Shown: one piece after another, positions 33,119 through 43,470 of the stretch | Layout of the letters: the number at the start of each line of letters is the position of its first letter | How positions within the stretch are numbered: position 1 is the stretch's first letter | Origin: Tuctoria greenei | Taxonomy: Eukaryota > Streptophyta > Magnoliopsida > Poales > Poaceae | Direction of reading: 5' to 3' | Length of the DNA stretch: 64,000 nt | Assembly (NCBI GenBank): GCA_036927565.1 | Contig: JAYESD010000005.1 | Span: 98,806,301 to 98,870,300, forward strand | Position numbers and translations under genes: made by a program | Notes under the pieces: model-generated | Seen by the model: only the letters and a program-made list of their open reading frames with translations | The model's database searches: none | Told to the model about the DNA's origin: nothing

Positions 33119-35377
33119 ATGGCCGGAGTGGGGTACGAAGAAGTCTCAACCAGTGAGGTCCAAGCAACCCTAGAAGAGATTCTCTTCTATCAAGACAAAT
33201 CAACGGATGACGAAGAGATTCGCCAGCTCAAGGTGAAACTTCGAGAGAAGTTGAAGATTCCCAAGGTTGACACCTCAACCTCCACATCGAGTGGCACAAT
33301 CAACTACAACCAACAAGGCTACAACTACGAACGCCTTGTCTCCAACAACCACTACCTTTCCATCCAATTGAAGAAGCCTCCCCAATTTGATAGAACCGAC
33401 TACGGGATGTGGAAACACAACATGAAGATCCACCTTGTGTCACTCAACCCCTCACTATGGCAAATTGTGTTGACCGGGGTCCACATCCCGAAGAATGAAA
33501 AAGATATCACTCCGGAGCAAGCCGTGCTCCTTCACCGCAATGCTCAAGCGGCCGGAGTGATCATCTCATCTCTCTCAAGAGATGAGTTCAATTGAGTGGA
33601 TGGACTTGAGGTGGCCAAGGACATTTGGGACACTCTCAAGACGGCTCATGAAGGAAACCGAGTCGTGAAAGAAGCAAAGATTGAGCTCATAGAACGCGAG
33701 CTCGGGAGGTTTGCCATTATGGATGGTGAATCTCCCCAAGAGATGTACAACCGCCTAAAGATACTCATCAACAAGAGTAGATCTTATGGCTGTACCAAGT
33801 GGACAGACCATGAGGTGGTGAAGAGGATGATTCGGGCATTCATGCCTAGAAACGTCTCTCTTTGCTCCATGATCCGAGAAAGCCTGGGGTTTGCCAAAAT
33901 GACCCCGGAGGAGGTCCTTGGAAGGATCATCAACCACGAGATCATGGAGAAGGAGGCGCTCTTCTACAATGACCTCCAAAGGTTAACCGCCTCAAAGATG
34001 AAGAATGTTGCACTCAAAGCAACATCCTCCTCAAAAGAGCAAAACGAAGATGATGAGAAGAGCCTTGACACCGATGAAGAAGAGGCCGTCTTCAGCAACA
34101 ACTTCAAGAGGATGATGAGGAGAAGAAAAGGAGGATACAAGCATGAGAGCAAAGGGAAAGAAAAGGCAAGGCCCAAAACCAAGAGGGCTTGCTACAATTG
34201 TGGCGAGTATGGGCACTTCATTGTGGATTGCCCACATGAAGAAGGCAAGAAGAAGAAGGAGGGCAAGCCACAAGAGAAGAAATTCTACAAGAAGAAGAGG
34301 CCCTCCGGTCATTCTCACTTAGGCAAGGAGTGGGACTCTAACGATGAGTCCTCCTCGTCCGAAGATGAGGAGAAGATGGCAACCATAGCCATCGGGAGGA
34401 GCTCCAAGGGAAGTAAGCTCTTCCCCAATCTCTACGACCACAAGACAACTTGCCTCATGGCAAAACAAGGAAGGAGAAAGGTTAATTCTAACTCATCCTC
34501 TTCCATATCCTCCCATGATGATTTTGATAGTGCTAGCAAAAATGAACACATGTTTAAGGACATAAGTAAGAGCACATTGCGAAGAATGAAATTGCTTTTG
34601 GATGAGATTTTTGAGAAGGGGGAGCTCATAGATAGGCAAGAGGACTTGCTTATCCAAGAAAAGGAAAGATTTAAAGAGCTCATTGAGCTCCTTGAGCTTG
34701 AGAGAGAGAAGAGCAAGGCGTTAGAGCATGAACTTGCTCTAAGCAAGAAAACATGCTCAAGTCTTGAGGAGACAACCATTGAGCTCAAGGACGAACTTGG
34801 CAACTTGGCAAAAGTTAACAAGATCCTTGAGACTCAAGTTGAGTCCCTTAAGACTAATGTAGCCTCTTCCTCCAAAAGCTTATCCTCCTCAAAAGTTTCA
34901 TCCGAAGCAATATGAACTTGCAAATGTTCTAACTTGATTCTTAAATTAAAGGATGAGCTTAAGTTGACTCAAGGCAAGCAAGCACCTAAGGGTGGCATCT
35001 TTGACAAAGAGAAGGTGGCGTATGCACGAAGTGCATACACCAACACAAGACCTCCCAATGTCAAGGATGGTCTTGGTTATACTAGAGGTGGAAAGCAAAA
35101 TGCCAAAACCTCCAAGTATGGCAAAGACTTGATTGTCTTTGTCAAAGGGAGCTCATCCTCAACTAAAATTGAGAAGAATACTTCAACTAGCACTTACATG
35201 CCTAAATCTGAACCGCATCCTCTATTTCATGATTTTGATGCATCATATGTTTTGATGAGGAACAAGTATGGCAAAGTATATGCTATATATGTTGGGCCAC
35301 TCCGCAAGAGCCCCGAGCCTTGCATGTGGGTGCCAAAATGCCTCACCACTAACGTCAAAGGATCCAACTCCGCTTGA
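33119..35377 (+). pseudogene. Sire-C gag with three stops
   Basis: ATG 33119 follows GGAGAGAAG, and one frame runs from it to 35377. The core includes DYGMWKHNMKIHL (near 33395), DIWDTLKTAHEGN and IEREL. A CCHC knuckle, CYNCGEYGHFIVDC, is at about 34192-34233 and is followed by a Lys-rich segment. A charged coiled-coil region comes next (34560-34900). TGA at 33593-33595, TGA at 34913-34915 and TGA at 35375-35377 interrupt the frame; each sits where Sire-A has a sense codon. Pol is in another frame after 35377. Gag would build the particle and bind RNA through the knuckle. Confidence 0.88.
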
Positions 35378-35438
35378 GTACCTAAAAGGAAGGCATAATC
35401 ATGTTTTGTAGGCATACTCCTTCGGTGGATCCAAATGG

Positions 35439-36780
35439 GTGCTCGATAGTGGGTGCACAAACCACATGACCGGAGAGAGGAAAATGTTCGAGGAGTATGA
35501 GGAACATGATGATCCAAATGAAGGAATCCTCTTTGGGGACAATAGCCGAGGGAAAATCCTTGGCTCCGGTAAAATTGTCATCTCTCCCCAACATACTCTT
35601 TCTAGTGTTTTACATATTGATTCTCTAGACTATAATCTTTTGTCCATATCTCAACTATGTGACAAGGGTTATAATTGTGTTTTCACTAATGAGGGTGTGA
35701 GCGTCCTTAGAAGAAGTGATAACTCAATTGCTTTTAAGGGTGTGCTCAAGGGAAAGATTTATCTTGTGGACTTTGCCTCGGATAAAGCTCAACTTGACAC
35801 ATGCTTAATGTCGAAAACCAACATGGGATGGCTTTGGCATAGACAGTTAGCCCATGTTGGGATGAGAAACTGACAAAAGCTTCTTAAGGGCGAGCACATC
35901 CATGGCTTGAAGAATGTTGTCTTTGAAAAGGATAGGCCATGTAGTGCTTGCCAAGCGGGGAAGCAAGTGGGAGCTCAACACCCCTCCAAGAACATCATGA
36001 CGACAACAAGACCATTGGAGCTGCTACATATGGACCTTTTCGGCCCAATAACCTACATAAGCATTGGCGGTAACAAATATGGTCTTGTTATTGTTGATGA
36101 TTTTTCTCGTTCACTTGGGTGTTCTTTTTGCATGATAAGGGTGAAACTCAAGGTGTCCTCAAGAGGTTCTTGAGGAGAGCTCAAAATGAGTTCGCCTCAA
36201 GAATCAAAGCTATAAGAAGCGACAATGGCACCGAATTCAAGAACACTCAAGTGGAATAATTCTTGGATGAGAGGGCATCAAGCATGAATTTTCAGCTCAA
36301 TACTCCCGTCAACAAAATGGGGTGGTGGAACGGAAGAATAGGACACTCATCGAGATGTCAAGGAAAATGCTTGATGAGTACAAGACATCGGATCGATTTT
36401 GGGCGGAAGCGGTCAACACCGCTTGCCACACCGTCAACCGATTATACCTCCACCGCCTCCTCAAGAAGACTCCCTATGAGCTTCTAGTTGGTAAGAAACC
36501 CAATGTCTCGTACTTTCGTGTTTTTGGGAGCAAGTGCTATATTCTCAACAAGAAGCCTAGGACTTTGAAGTTTGCTTCAAAGTCCGATGAAGGTTTCTTG
36601 CTTGGTTATGACTCAAACACCCACGCCTACCGTGTCTTCAACAAAACCTCCAAAATTGTTGAAATAGCACATGACGTGGTGTTTGATAAAACTAATGGCT
36701 CTCAAGTGGAGCAAGTTGATCAAAGTGTGCTAGATCAAGAAGACTCTCCACAAGAAGCCCTTAGTAGGATGGCACTTGGA
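35439..36780 (+). pseudogene. Sire-C protease and integrase
   Basis: The protease motif LDSGCTNHMTGE is at about 35442-35475. SVLHIDSLDYNLLSISQL follows, then the GAG-pre-integrase segment WLWHRQLAHVGM and a CSACQAGK zinc segment. The integrase core shows Asp in HMDLFG (near 36028), Asp in SDNGTEF (near 36218) and Glu in GVVERKNRT (near 36325). Lesions: TGA 35871-35873, a one-base loss near 36109, TAA 36257-36259, and a one-base loss near 36270. From 36322 the frame stays open through the integrase C-terminus into RT. Confidence 0.9.
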
Positions 36781-38646
36781 GATGTTCGACCACAAGAACA
36801 ACCTCAATGCTCAAGTGACCAACAACAAGATGATGCAAGTAACCCCCCACGCGATCAAGTTGAAGATGGACAAGTGGCACCTCAAAACGATCAAGAAGAC
36901 GTAAGTCAAGGGGGAGGCATTCATCAAGGGGGAGATCAAGAAGAAGAAGAAGAAGATGATGACTCAAGAGCTCAAACTCCACATCCTCGTGTGCATCAAA
37001 GTGTTCAACGGGATCATCGCGTTGACAACATACTAGGAGATATCACTAAAGGGGTAATCACTCGTTCTCGTGTTACAATTTTTTGTGAACATTACTCTTT
37101 TGTCTCTTCTTTGGAGCCCCATAAGGTTGAAGATGCCTTGAGAGGCCCGGATTGGGTGGTGGCCATGCAAGAGGATCTTAACAACTTTGAGAGGAACAAA
37201 GTTTGGGAGCTTGTCAAGCGTCCACAAGCAAATGTTGTGGGCACCAAGTGGGTGTTCCGCAACAAGCAAGATGAACATGGTGTTGTGACAAGGAACAAGG
37301 CACGACTTGTGGCCAAGGGGTACTCACAAGTCGAAGGTTTGTATTTTGATGAAACCTTTGCTGCCGTAGCTAGGTTAGAGTCAATTCATATATTACTTGC
37401 CTTTGCTACTCACCATGATTTTAAGCTCTATCAAATGGACGTCAAGAGTGCGTTCCTAAATGACCCAATCAAGGAGGAAGTCTATGTGGAGCAACCACCG
37501 GGCTTCGAAGACCAAGAATTCCCAAACGATGTCTTCAAATTGCGTAAGGCTCTCTATGGCCTCAAACAAGCTCCTAGAACTTGGTATGAGTGTCTTAGAG
37601 ACTTTCTAATTCAAAATGGTTTTAAGATAGGAAAAGCTGATTACACTCCCTTTACGAAGCACTTTAATGATGATCTCTTTGTGTGCCAAATATATGTCGA
37701 TGACATTATATTTGGTTCTACTAACAAAGTGTTTTGTGATGAGTTTTCTAAGATAATGACAGAGAGATTTGAAATGTCGATGATGGGGGAGTTGAAGTTC
37801 TTTTTAGGTTTTCAAGTCAAGCAACTCAAAGAAGGCACGTTCATAAGTCAAACAAAGTACACTCAAGACATATTAAAGAAGTTTGACATGGACAAGGCCA
37901 AACCCATCAAGACTCCTATGGCAACAAATGGACACCTAGACCTAAACGAAAATGGTCCAAGTGTGGACCAAAAGGTATATCGTTCCATGATTGGTTCTTT
38001 GTTATATCTTTGTGAAACTAGACCGGATATTATGCTTAGTGTGTGTATGTGTGCACGTTTTCAAGCTGCACCTAAGGTGTGATATATGACCGCCATGAAG
38101 AGAATTCTTAGATACTTAGTTCACACACCTAGCCTAGGACTTTGGTACCCCAAAGGATCCAAGTTTAACCTCATTGGCTATTCCGATGCAGATTATGCGG
38201 GGTGCAAAGTTGATAGAAAGAGCACATCCGGGACATGCCAATTTTTGGGTAGATCATTAGTGTCTTGGTCCTCTAAGAAACAAAATTCCATTGCTATTTC
38301 CACAACCGAAGCAGAGTATGTCACAGCTGGAAGTTGTTGTGCACAACTTATTTGGATGAGACAAACTCTAAGGGATTATGGTATAAACTTGCGCCATATT
38401 CCTCTCCTATGTGACAATGAGAGCGCCATCAAAATAGCCCATAATCCGGTTGAGCATTCAAGGACCAAACACATAGACATTAGACACCACTTCTTGAGAG
38501 ATCATTCCTTGAAGGGGGATATAGTCATTTCCCATGTGAGAACCGAGAACCAACTAGCCGACATATTCACCAAGCCCCTAGATGAGAAGCGATTTTGTGA
38601 GCTTAGGAGTGAGCTCCATATCTTAGATTCTCGAAATGTGGCTTGA
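36781..38646 (+). pseudogene. Sire-C reverse transcriptase and RNase H (one stop)
   Basis: RT starts after an acidic linker with EEEEEDDDS. Motifs: WVVAMQEDLNNFERNKVW (near 37150), YQMDVKSAFLND (near 37430), ALYGLKQAPRTWYE (near 37550) and the active site YVDDIIFGS (near 37696). RNase H shows YSDADYAGCKVDRKST (near 38180), TEAEYV (near 38305), LLCDNESA (near 38405) and the tail TKPLDEKRF (near 38570); it ends at TGA 38644-38646. A single TGA at 38080-38082 splits the two. These domains make cDNA and remove the RNA template. Confidence 0.92.
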
Positions 38647-38858
38647 AACATGCACATATGAATGTTTAGTTTTTGCCTTATTCAAAAGAATGCATGTGGC
38701 TGAAAAATTCATCTCTATCTCGATTTTCTTCAAAATATTTGAAAAACTAGTGTCTTTGTGAGTTATGGTCATAGTTTGAATGTTGATTGCTTATTGACCA
38801 TATTCATAAAGTTTTGTTGTGGCAATATGTCCAAAAGGATCATCTCTAGCGGCTAAAA

Positions 38859-38861
<3 letters not shown>

Positions 38862-38907
<46 letters not shown>
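38862..38907. repeat. (TA)n microsatellite
   Basis: About 23 TA units lie between pol and the extra ORF of Sire-C. The length may be unstable between individuals or assemblies. Confidence 0.95.
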
Positions 38908-38910
<3 letters not shown>

Positions 38911-38924
38911 TTCAGCCTCCCTGG

Positions 38925-39601
38925 ACCGGACTAGTCCGCCCTCTGGCCGGACAAGTCCGGATCCAGACTGGTCCGGGTCTGGTCTGCTGAACGGACTAGT
39001 CTGGCCCCTGGGTACTTAAACCCCCCAGGAGGCGGCTGACCCCTCCACTTCCTTTTTGCTGTTTCTCTCTCTCCCACGCGCGCGAAACCGCCCTCTTTCG
39101 GCGATTTTCGATTCCAACCACCAAAAATCGTTTCCAATCTGTGCATTGGAAGCCCTGGAGGTGTGGGAAACTTTCCCCGATCACCCGCGACGTGATCCAT
39201 CCCCGATTCCATCGTTCTTCTCAAGATTTGAAGAGGTATCCCCCACTTTTCAAAATCTCACCTCATTCTTGATTCACTGAGTTTTTGATAGATGCCTCTT
39301 CATTAAAGTTGCTTCTAGTAACCTTGTGATCGTAGCCTAGGAATATTGCAACTTGATTCCAAAATTTCTCAAAAAATCGTTAGAGTTAGGGTTTAGCCTG
39401 TGTAAACCGGACTAGTACGGTGCCAGGCAGACTAGTCCACCCCTGGGGCGGACAAGTCCGGTGTACACAGGTCAAACTCCAACTTTGGTTGTTTCTCGAG
39501 ATTTCTTTCGCATTATTCCAACTCCTTGACCTACTATCTTATGGCTTCTATTCTTTTCAGCTGAAATAGCCGCTCCTCGCCGTTCCGCTTCTCCCCCCAC
39601 T
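38925..39601 (+). promoter_or_regulatory. Leader of the Sire-C extra ORF with palindromes and TATA-like box
   Basis: Copies and variants of CGGACTAGTCCG lie at about 38928-39004 and again at 39402-39462. The first group is followed by TACTTAAA (39013-39020) and a pyrimidine-rich, ATG-free stretch. A possible splice donor (GAAGAG|GTATCC near 39233) and acceptor (TTCTTTTCAG|CT ending near 39560) bracket an intron-like segment. This resembles a promoter with a 5' untranslated intron, but that is inference. No protein-coding segment is supported here. Confidence 0.4.
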
Positions 39602-41389
39602 GACCCCAAGTGGGAGGCGGAGCAGCTTTGCCTCGGCGAAGAACGGGCGAGAGCCGAGGTTGAGGCTGCCGAGAAGTATCTCGGGCAGCATGAGAGGGCG
39701 AAAGAAGCAAAGAAGCAACAAGCAAGGGCCGCATCTTTGGCCTACAACTAAGATGAAGCAATGGCTCGGGCCATTGAGGAGTCCCACAAGGAAATCCAGA
39801 AGAAGAAGAGAGAGGAGCGCGAGGCTCATAACTCTTAGGCCGCTGCTGCACAAGTCTCCAAGCGGAAGAGACTTGTGGCCCTTGGAGAGAAAGACAAGGG
39901 CAAGGAGCCAGCCCAAGAAGAAAATGCTGAACGGCGGATCGAGCGAGATCCGAAGAAGGGCAAGGCCCCGGCTCCTGCTGAGCCAAAGAAAAGGAAGCCC
40001 ACAGTGAAGGTCCCGGCTGCGAAGGCCAAGGGTATTGATATCAAGGAGAAAGGGAAAGCCAAACTGATTGGCCCCCTAGAAGTGCACACTCCCGAGAGGA
40101 ACCCCAACAAGCATCGTGAAATAGCTGCAAATGTCTTCCATGGAAAGGGAGCCGAGAAAGCAAGAAGGCTCAGGACGGACAAGGTGTACAAGTATGAAAG
40201 GAGCACCGCCGACCCTCGGTTTTGGTGTCACTTTCATTTTGATTATTACCGTATCGTCTACCAAAGCATGAAGAAGCCTGTGATTGAAGCACAGTGGGTA
40301 GACTGGGAGTACATGGCCAAGAAGCAACATTCTGCCTTCGATGCGGTCATTGAAGCAGCTGAGCTCCATGTGCTCAAGAACATCATGGGATTCAAGTATG
40401 ACTGGAACGTTGAAGTCATCCTACAGTTCTATTCCACCATCTACTTCACCACCCCCGGTGATAGAAGGATCATATGGATGACGCATGGTGAGCAGCTCTC
40501 AGTCACGTTTGAGGAGTTTGCCAAGATTCTAGGTCTTGAGGCACACCTGGACCATGAGATAATCATCTCTAACCTCAAGGCTGTAGACCGAGATGAGCTT
40601 TCCTACATGTATCCGAGTCACGTTCAGTTTGGCGCCGGGCATGCTCGCAACATCAAGCCTTTCTACAGTATTCTGAACAGGATCATGAGGCGGACCATAG
40701 CACCAAAGGATGGTGATGCAGGGGTGATAGAAGGCAACCTGAGGCACCTGCTACTTCTCATTGATGGGGAGGAGAAGTTCAATCTCGTCGATTACATCTT
40801 TGACGACATTTTCAACATCTCGCATACCCCCAACCGTGCTTGCGGGTATGCCCCCTACATCATGTATCTCATTGAGAAGGTGTCGGGCGTGACCTTCGTC
40901 AAGGATGTGACTCATCGCCCACTCCATCCTCAAACACCTCCTGCAGTCCCGCCTCCTCCGTGCCGGAAGAATGCAGAGCCTCCCTCTTCCTCGGCGATGC
41001 CAGCTTCTCGCCCCGTGGTGCCTCCTTCCCCACCCCCGCCTCAATCCATGAGCGCTTTCTTCAAGTGCTTCAAGGCGATCTTCACTTCCTGCCGGAAGCA
41101 GGAGATTAGGAACCAGAGGGCAGACAAGCGCCAAGAGAAGTACCTCAAGGCGGTGTGTGACAAGCTGGAGGTTCCTATGTCTTCTCTGGAGGCGAGCGAT
41201 GGGGAGATCACTCCCTTCCCCGACTTCACCGCCGACGAGCTCACCCAGCTCCAAGAGGACGGGAGCTCTTCCTGGGCAGCTCCTTCGGCTCGTGCCTCCG
41301 ACGACGACGACAACGACCACGAGGACCCGGAGGCCACGGAGAGCGACTCAGACGCTGGGGCTGATGATAGTGAGAGCAGCGACGGCTAG
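39602..41389 (+). pseudogene. Sire-C extra ORF in the envelope position; open from 39875
   Basis: The frame is open from 39875 to 41389 (504 codons). It extends upstream to at least 39602 through TAA 39749-39751 and TAG 39836-39838, where a charged helical segment (KWEAEQLC..., EEERARAE-like) is readable. The middle part has VILQFYSTIYFTTPGDRRI, IIWMTHGEQLSVTFEEFAKI and SHTPNRACGYAPYIMY, conserved with the Sire-D copy. A proline-rich segment (about 40920-41050) and an acidic tail (DDDDNDHEDPE) follow. Sireviruses are known to carry an envelope-position ORF, but I see no signal peptide or membrane segment. It may relate to plant transposon-protein families (for example PF20167); this is uncertain. 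Confidence 0.7.
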
Positions 41390-41863
41390 GTGGATAGGGT
41401 TCGTAGTTCCCCTCTTCTTTTCCTTTTTTGGTGTCTTGATGCCAAAGGGGGAGAGTTAGATGGGAGTTAGACGGGGGAGAGCTAGAAAGGAGGGTAATTA
41501 GTTGTATCCCTTTATTTTGGATCCTTGGACATGTTGCACTTCTTATTGTAATATTTATGTCATGCCGGTTGTTTAAATTTGTGCAAAACCATGTTTTGAA
41601 TGTTCAATATCAATATGATGCTTTGAATGTCTATCTCTCAATCATATTCATATTTATTATGTCTTGTCATAAATTGTTGAGCACAACACGTAGGCACCCC
41701 ACCATAACGTGTGTATGTATGAAGGACTTCCTCATTCTCTCTTTTATGATGCATTCATTGAGGGGGAGTCACTCATACACCCGCACGTTATGAAAACCAC
41801 AAATTTATACTCTTATATGAGAAGACTTAATGTGTTGTCATCAATCACCAAAAAGGGAATGAT
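41390..41863 (+). other. Sire-C 3' untranslated region with several polypurine tracts
   Basis: Purine runs occur at about 41445 (AAAGGGGGAGAG), 41474 (ACGGGGGAGAG), 41757 (TTGAGGGGGAG) and next to the LTR (CAAAAAGGGAATGAT, to 41863). Several tracts before the 3' LTR are reported in Sireviruses. No gene is seen. Confidence 0.75.
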
Positions 41864-43465
41864 TGAAAGTGCATCTAGGATCCCCGTGGGTTTTGGATGA
41901 TTGATGACGACAATTAAGTGACTAATGAGCTCAGTGATCTTAAGCACAGATGTGGACTCAAGTGGAAGCACAATCCCTCAAAAAGGAAAAGGATGAAAAC
42001 GGCGATGTCAACTCGAAAAGGCGAAACTAGGGTTTCTAGTGTGTAGAGTTTAGACTAGCCAAATATGTGTGAGGATGTGTGTGTAAAGTGCATTGAGATC
42101 AAGTTGGGAGCTCAAAGCGGTTTAGAGGTCAAACCCATTGAGAGAAAAGAGTTGGAAGTAGTCTGGCAGAAGGGCCAGACTAGTCCGTGCAGGTGGCCGG
42201 ACTAGTCCGCTCCTGGCCGGCCAAGTCCGTTTTCAGTCGGACCAGAAGGGTCTGACTAAGTTCGGACTAGTCCGTAGTGGGACGGACTAGTCCGGGTAGT
42301 CGTGAAGTGGGTTTTGGGGACTAAGTCCCAAAACCACGGACTTGTACATTTTGGTCCGGACCAAGAGGTCCTGACCGAGATCAGACTAGTCCGGGTTTGA
42401 GAGAGTCGGTGCTTCAGAGACTAAGTTTGGGAAGGCCGGACTAGTCCGCCTTGGGGGCCGGACTAGTCCGTGGTCTTCAGACTAGTCCATTTTCACCCGG
42501 AACAAAAGGTTTTGTATGAGATCGGACTAGTCCGGTGAGGGCCGAACTAGTCAGTTGTTTAAGTGATCGTTTGAATTTGAAGTTTGGCGGGTAGTGTGAC
42601 GATTGCCGCGTAGTGCGACAGTTGTCAGGGCTGTAGGCCGGACTAGTCTGCCCATCTGCTGAAGTCAGCAGTATGGGCTTGGAACCTCTATAAATAGAGG
42701 ACCCCTGGGTTCCTTTGAACCAATTCATTGAGCAAGTTGAAACCCTAGCGCCGCCACAACAACCTTGAGCCTCCAAAAACTCTCCTTCTTTCCTACATTC
42801 CCTCTAAAACTAATTCTTGTGTGGATTAGGGTTTTGTGAGGTGAAGAAGAGGAAAAACACTGCTCTTTGGCTCTCGGTTTGATCTCTTGCACTTTGTGAA
42901 TCTTTGTGATCTGTGTCTAGAGTCAATCTTTGTGATTTGTGATTGTATTTGTGGTGGGAGCCTCAGATTGTAAGAAGCCCCAACGAATCTTGTATTCACC
43001 CTTTGTGATAGTAGAGAACCAAGTTAGGCCCGTGCGGTAAACTTGGTGAGGGAAGGGTTGTTGAACCCAGTCCTTCGTGGACTCCTCAACGGGGACATAG
43101 ATTCCTTCGTGGGATCGAACCTCGGGATAAAATCCTTGTGTCAGTTGTGTTCTTAGCTTTTACTTATTGCTCATTGCTTCTGGGGTTAGTCTTATCGTTT
43201 TTGTTCATCACTTGTGTTTCATCGTGATCCTTAGCTTCATACATGCCATATAACTTGTTAAGGCTCACTAAGTCATTCTAACAAACTTTGCTTCGCAAGA
43301 ATTGGACTAAAACTTGTTAGAAACCCTTTTTAGGCTTTTCCCTGTAGGTGGACCAGACTATTCCGCCCCTTGACCGGACTAGTCCGCCCACCCTGAGTAT
43401 TAATTTGGTTTTATTAAGTCATTTCAGGTCGATTAGCCTATTCACCCCCCTCTAGGCAACTTTCA
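41864..43465 (+). repeat. Sire-C 3' LTR (1,602 bp)
   Basis: It starts TGAAAGTGCATCTAGG and ends GGCAACTTTCA, followed by GTATT. The TATA box TATAAATA is at 42689-42696. Relative to the 5' LTR it lacks a short stretch with one palindrome near 42395 and another near 42630, and carries about 20 extra bases after 42711. Confidence 0.93.
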
Positions 43466-43470
43466 GTATT

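Larger units (their letters stand above)
31431..43465 (+). mobile_element. Sire-C: complete Sirevirus-type Ty1/copia element, flanked by GTATT
   Basis: It spans 12,035 bp with LTRs at 31431-33066 and 41864-43465 and target duplications GTATT at 31426-31430 and 43466-43470. Inside are an initiator-Met primer site, gag, protease, integrase, RT, RNase H, an extra ORF in the envelope position, and several polypurine tracts. The LTRs differ at roughly 4% of bases over the first ~560 bp plus some indels, counted by eye. Gag-pol carries several stops and frameshifts, so it is not autonomous now. Confidence 0.95.

Noticed and set aside
39534..39986. Minus-strand ORFs opposite the N-terminus of the Sire-C extra ORF
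   Set aside because: They are shadows of a charged, repetitive sense frame and have no counterpart that I can support.
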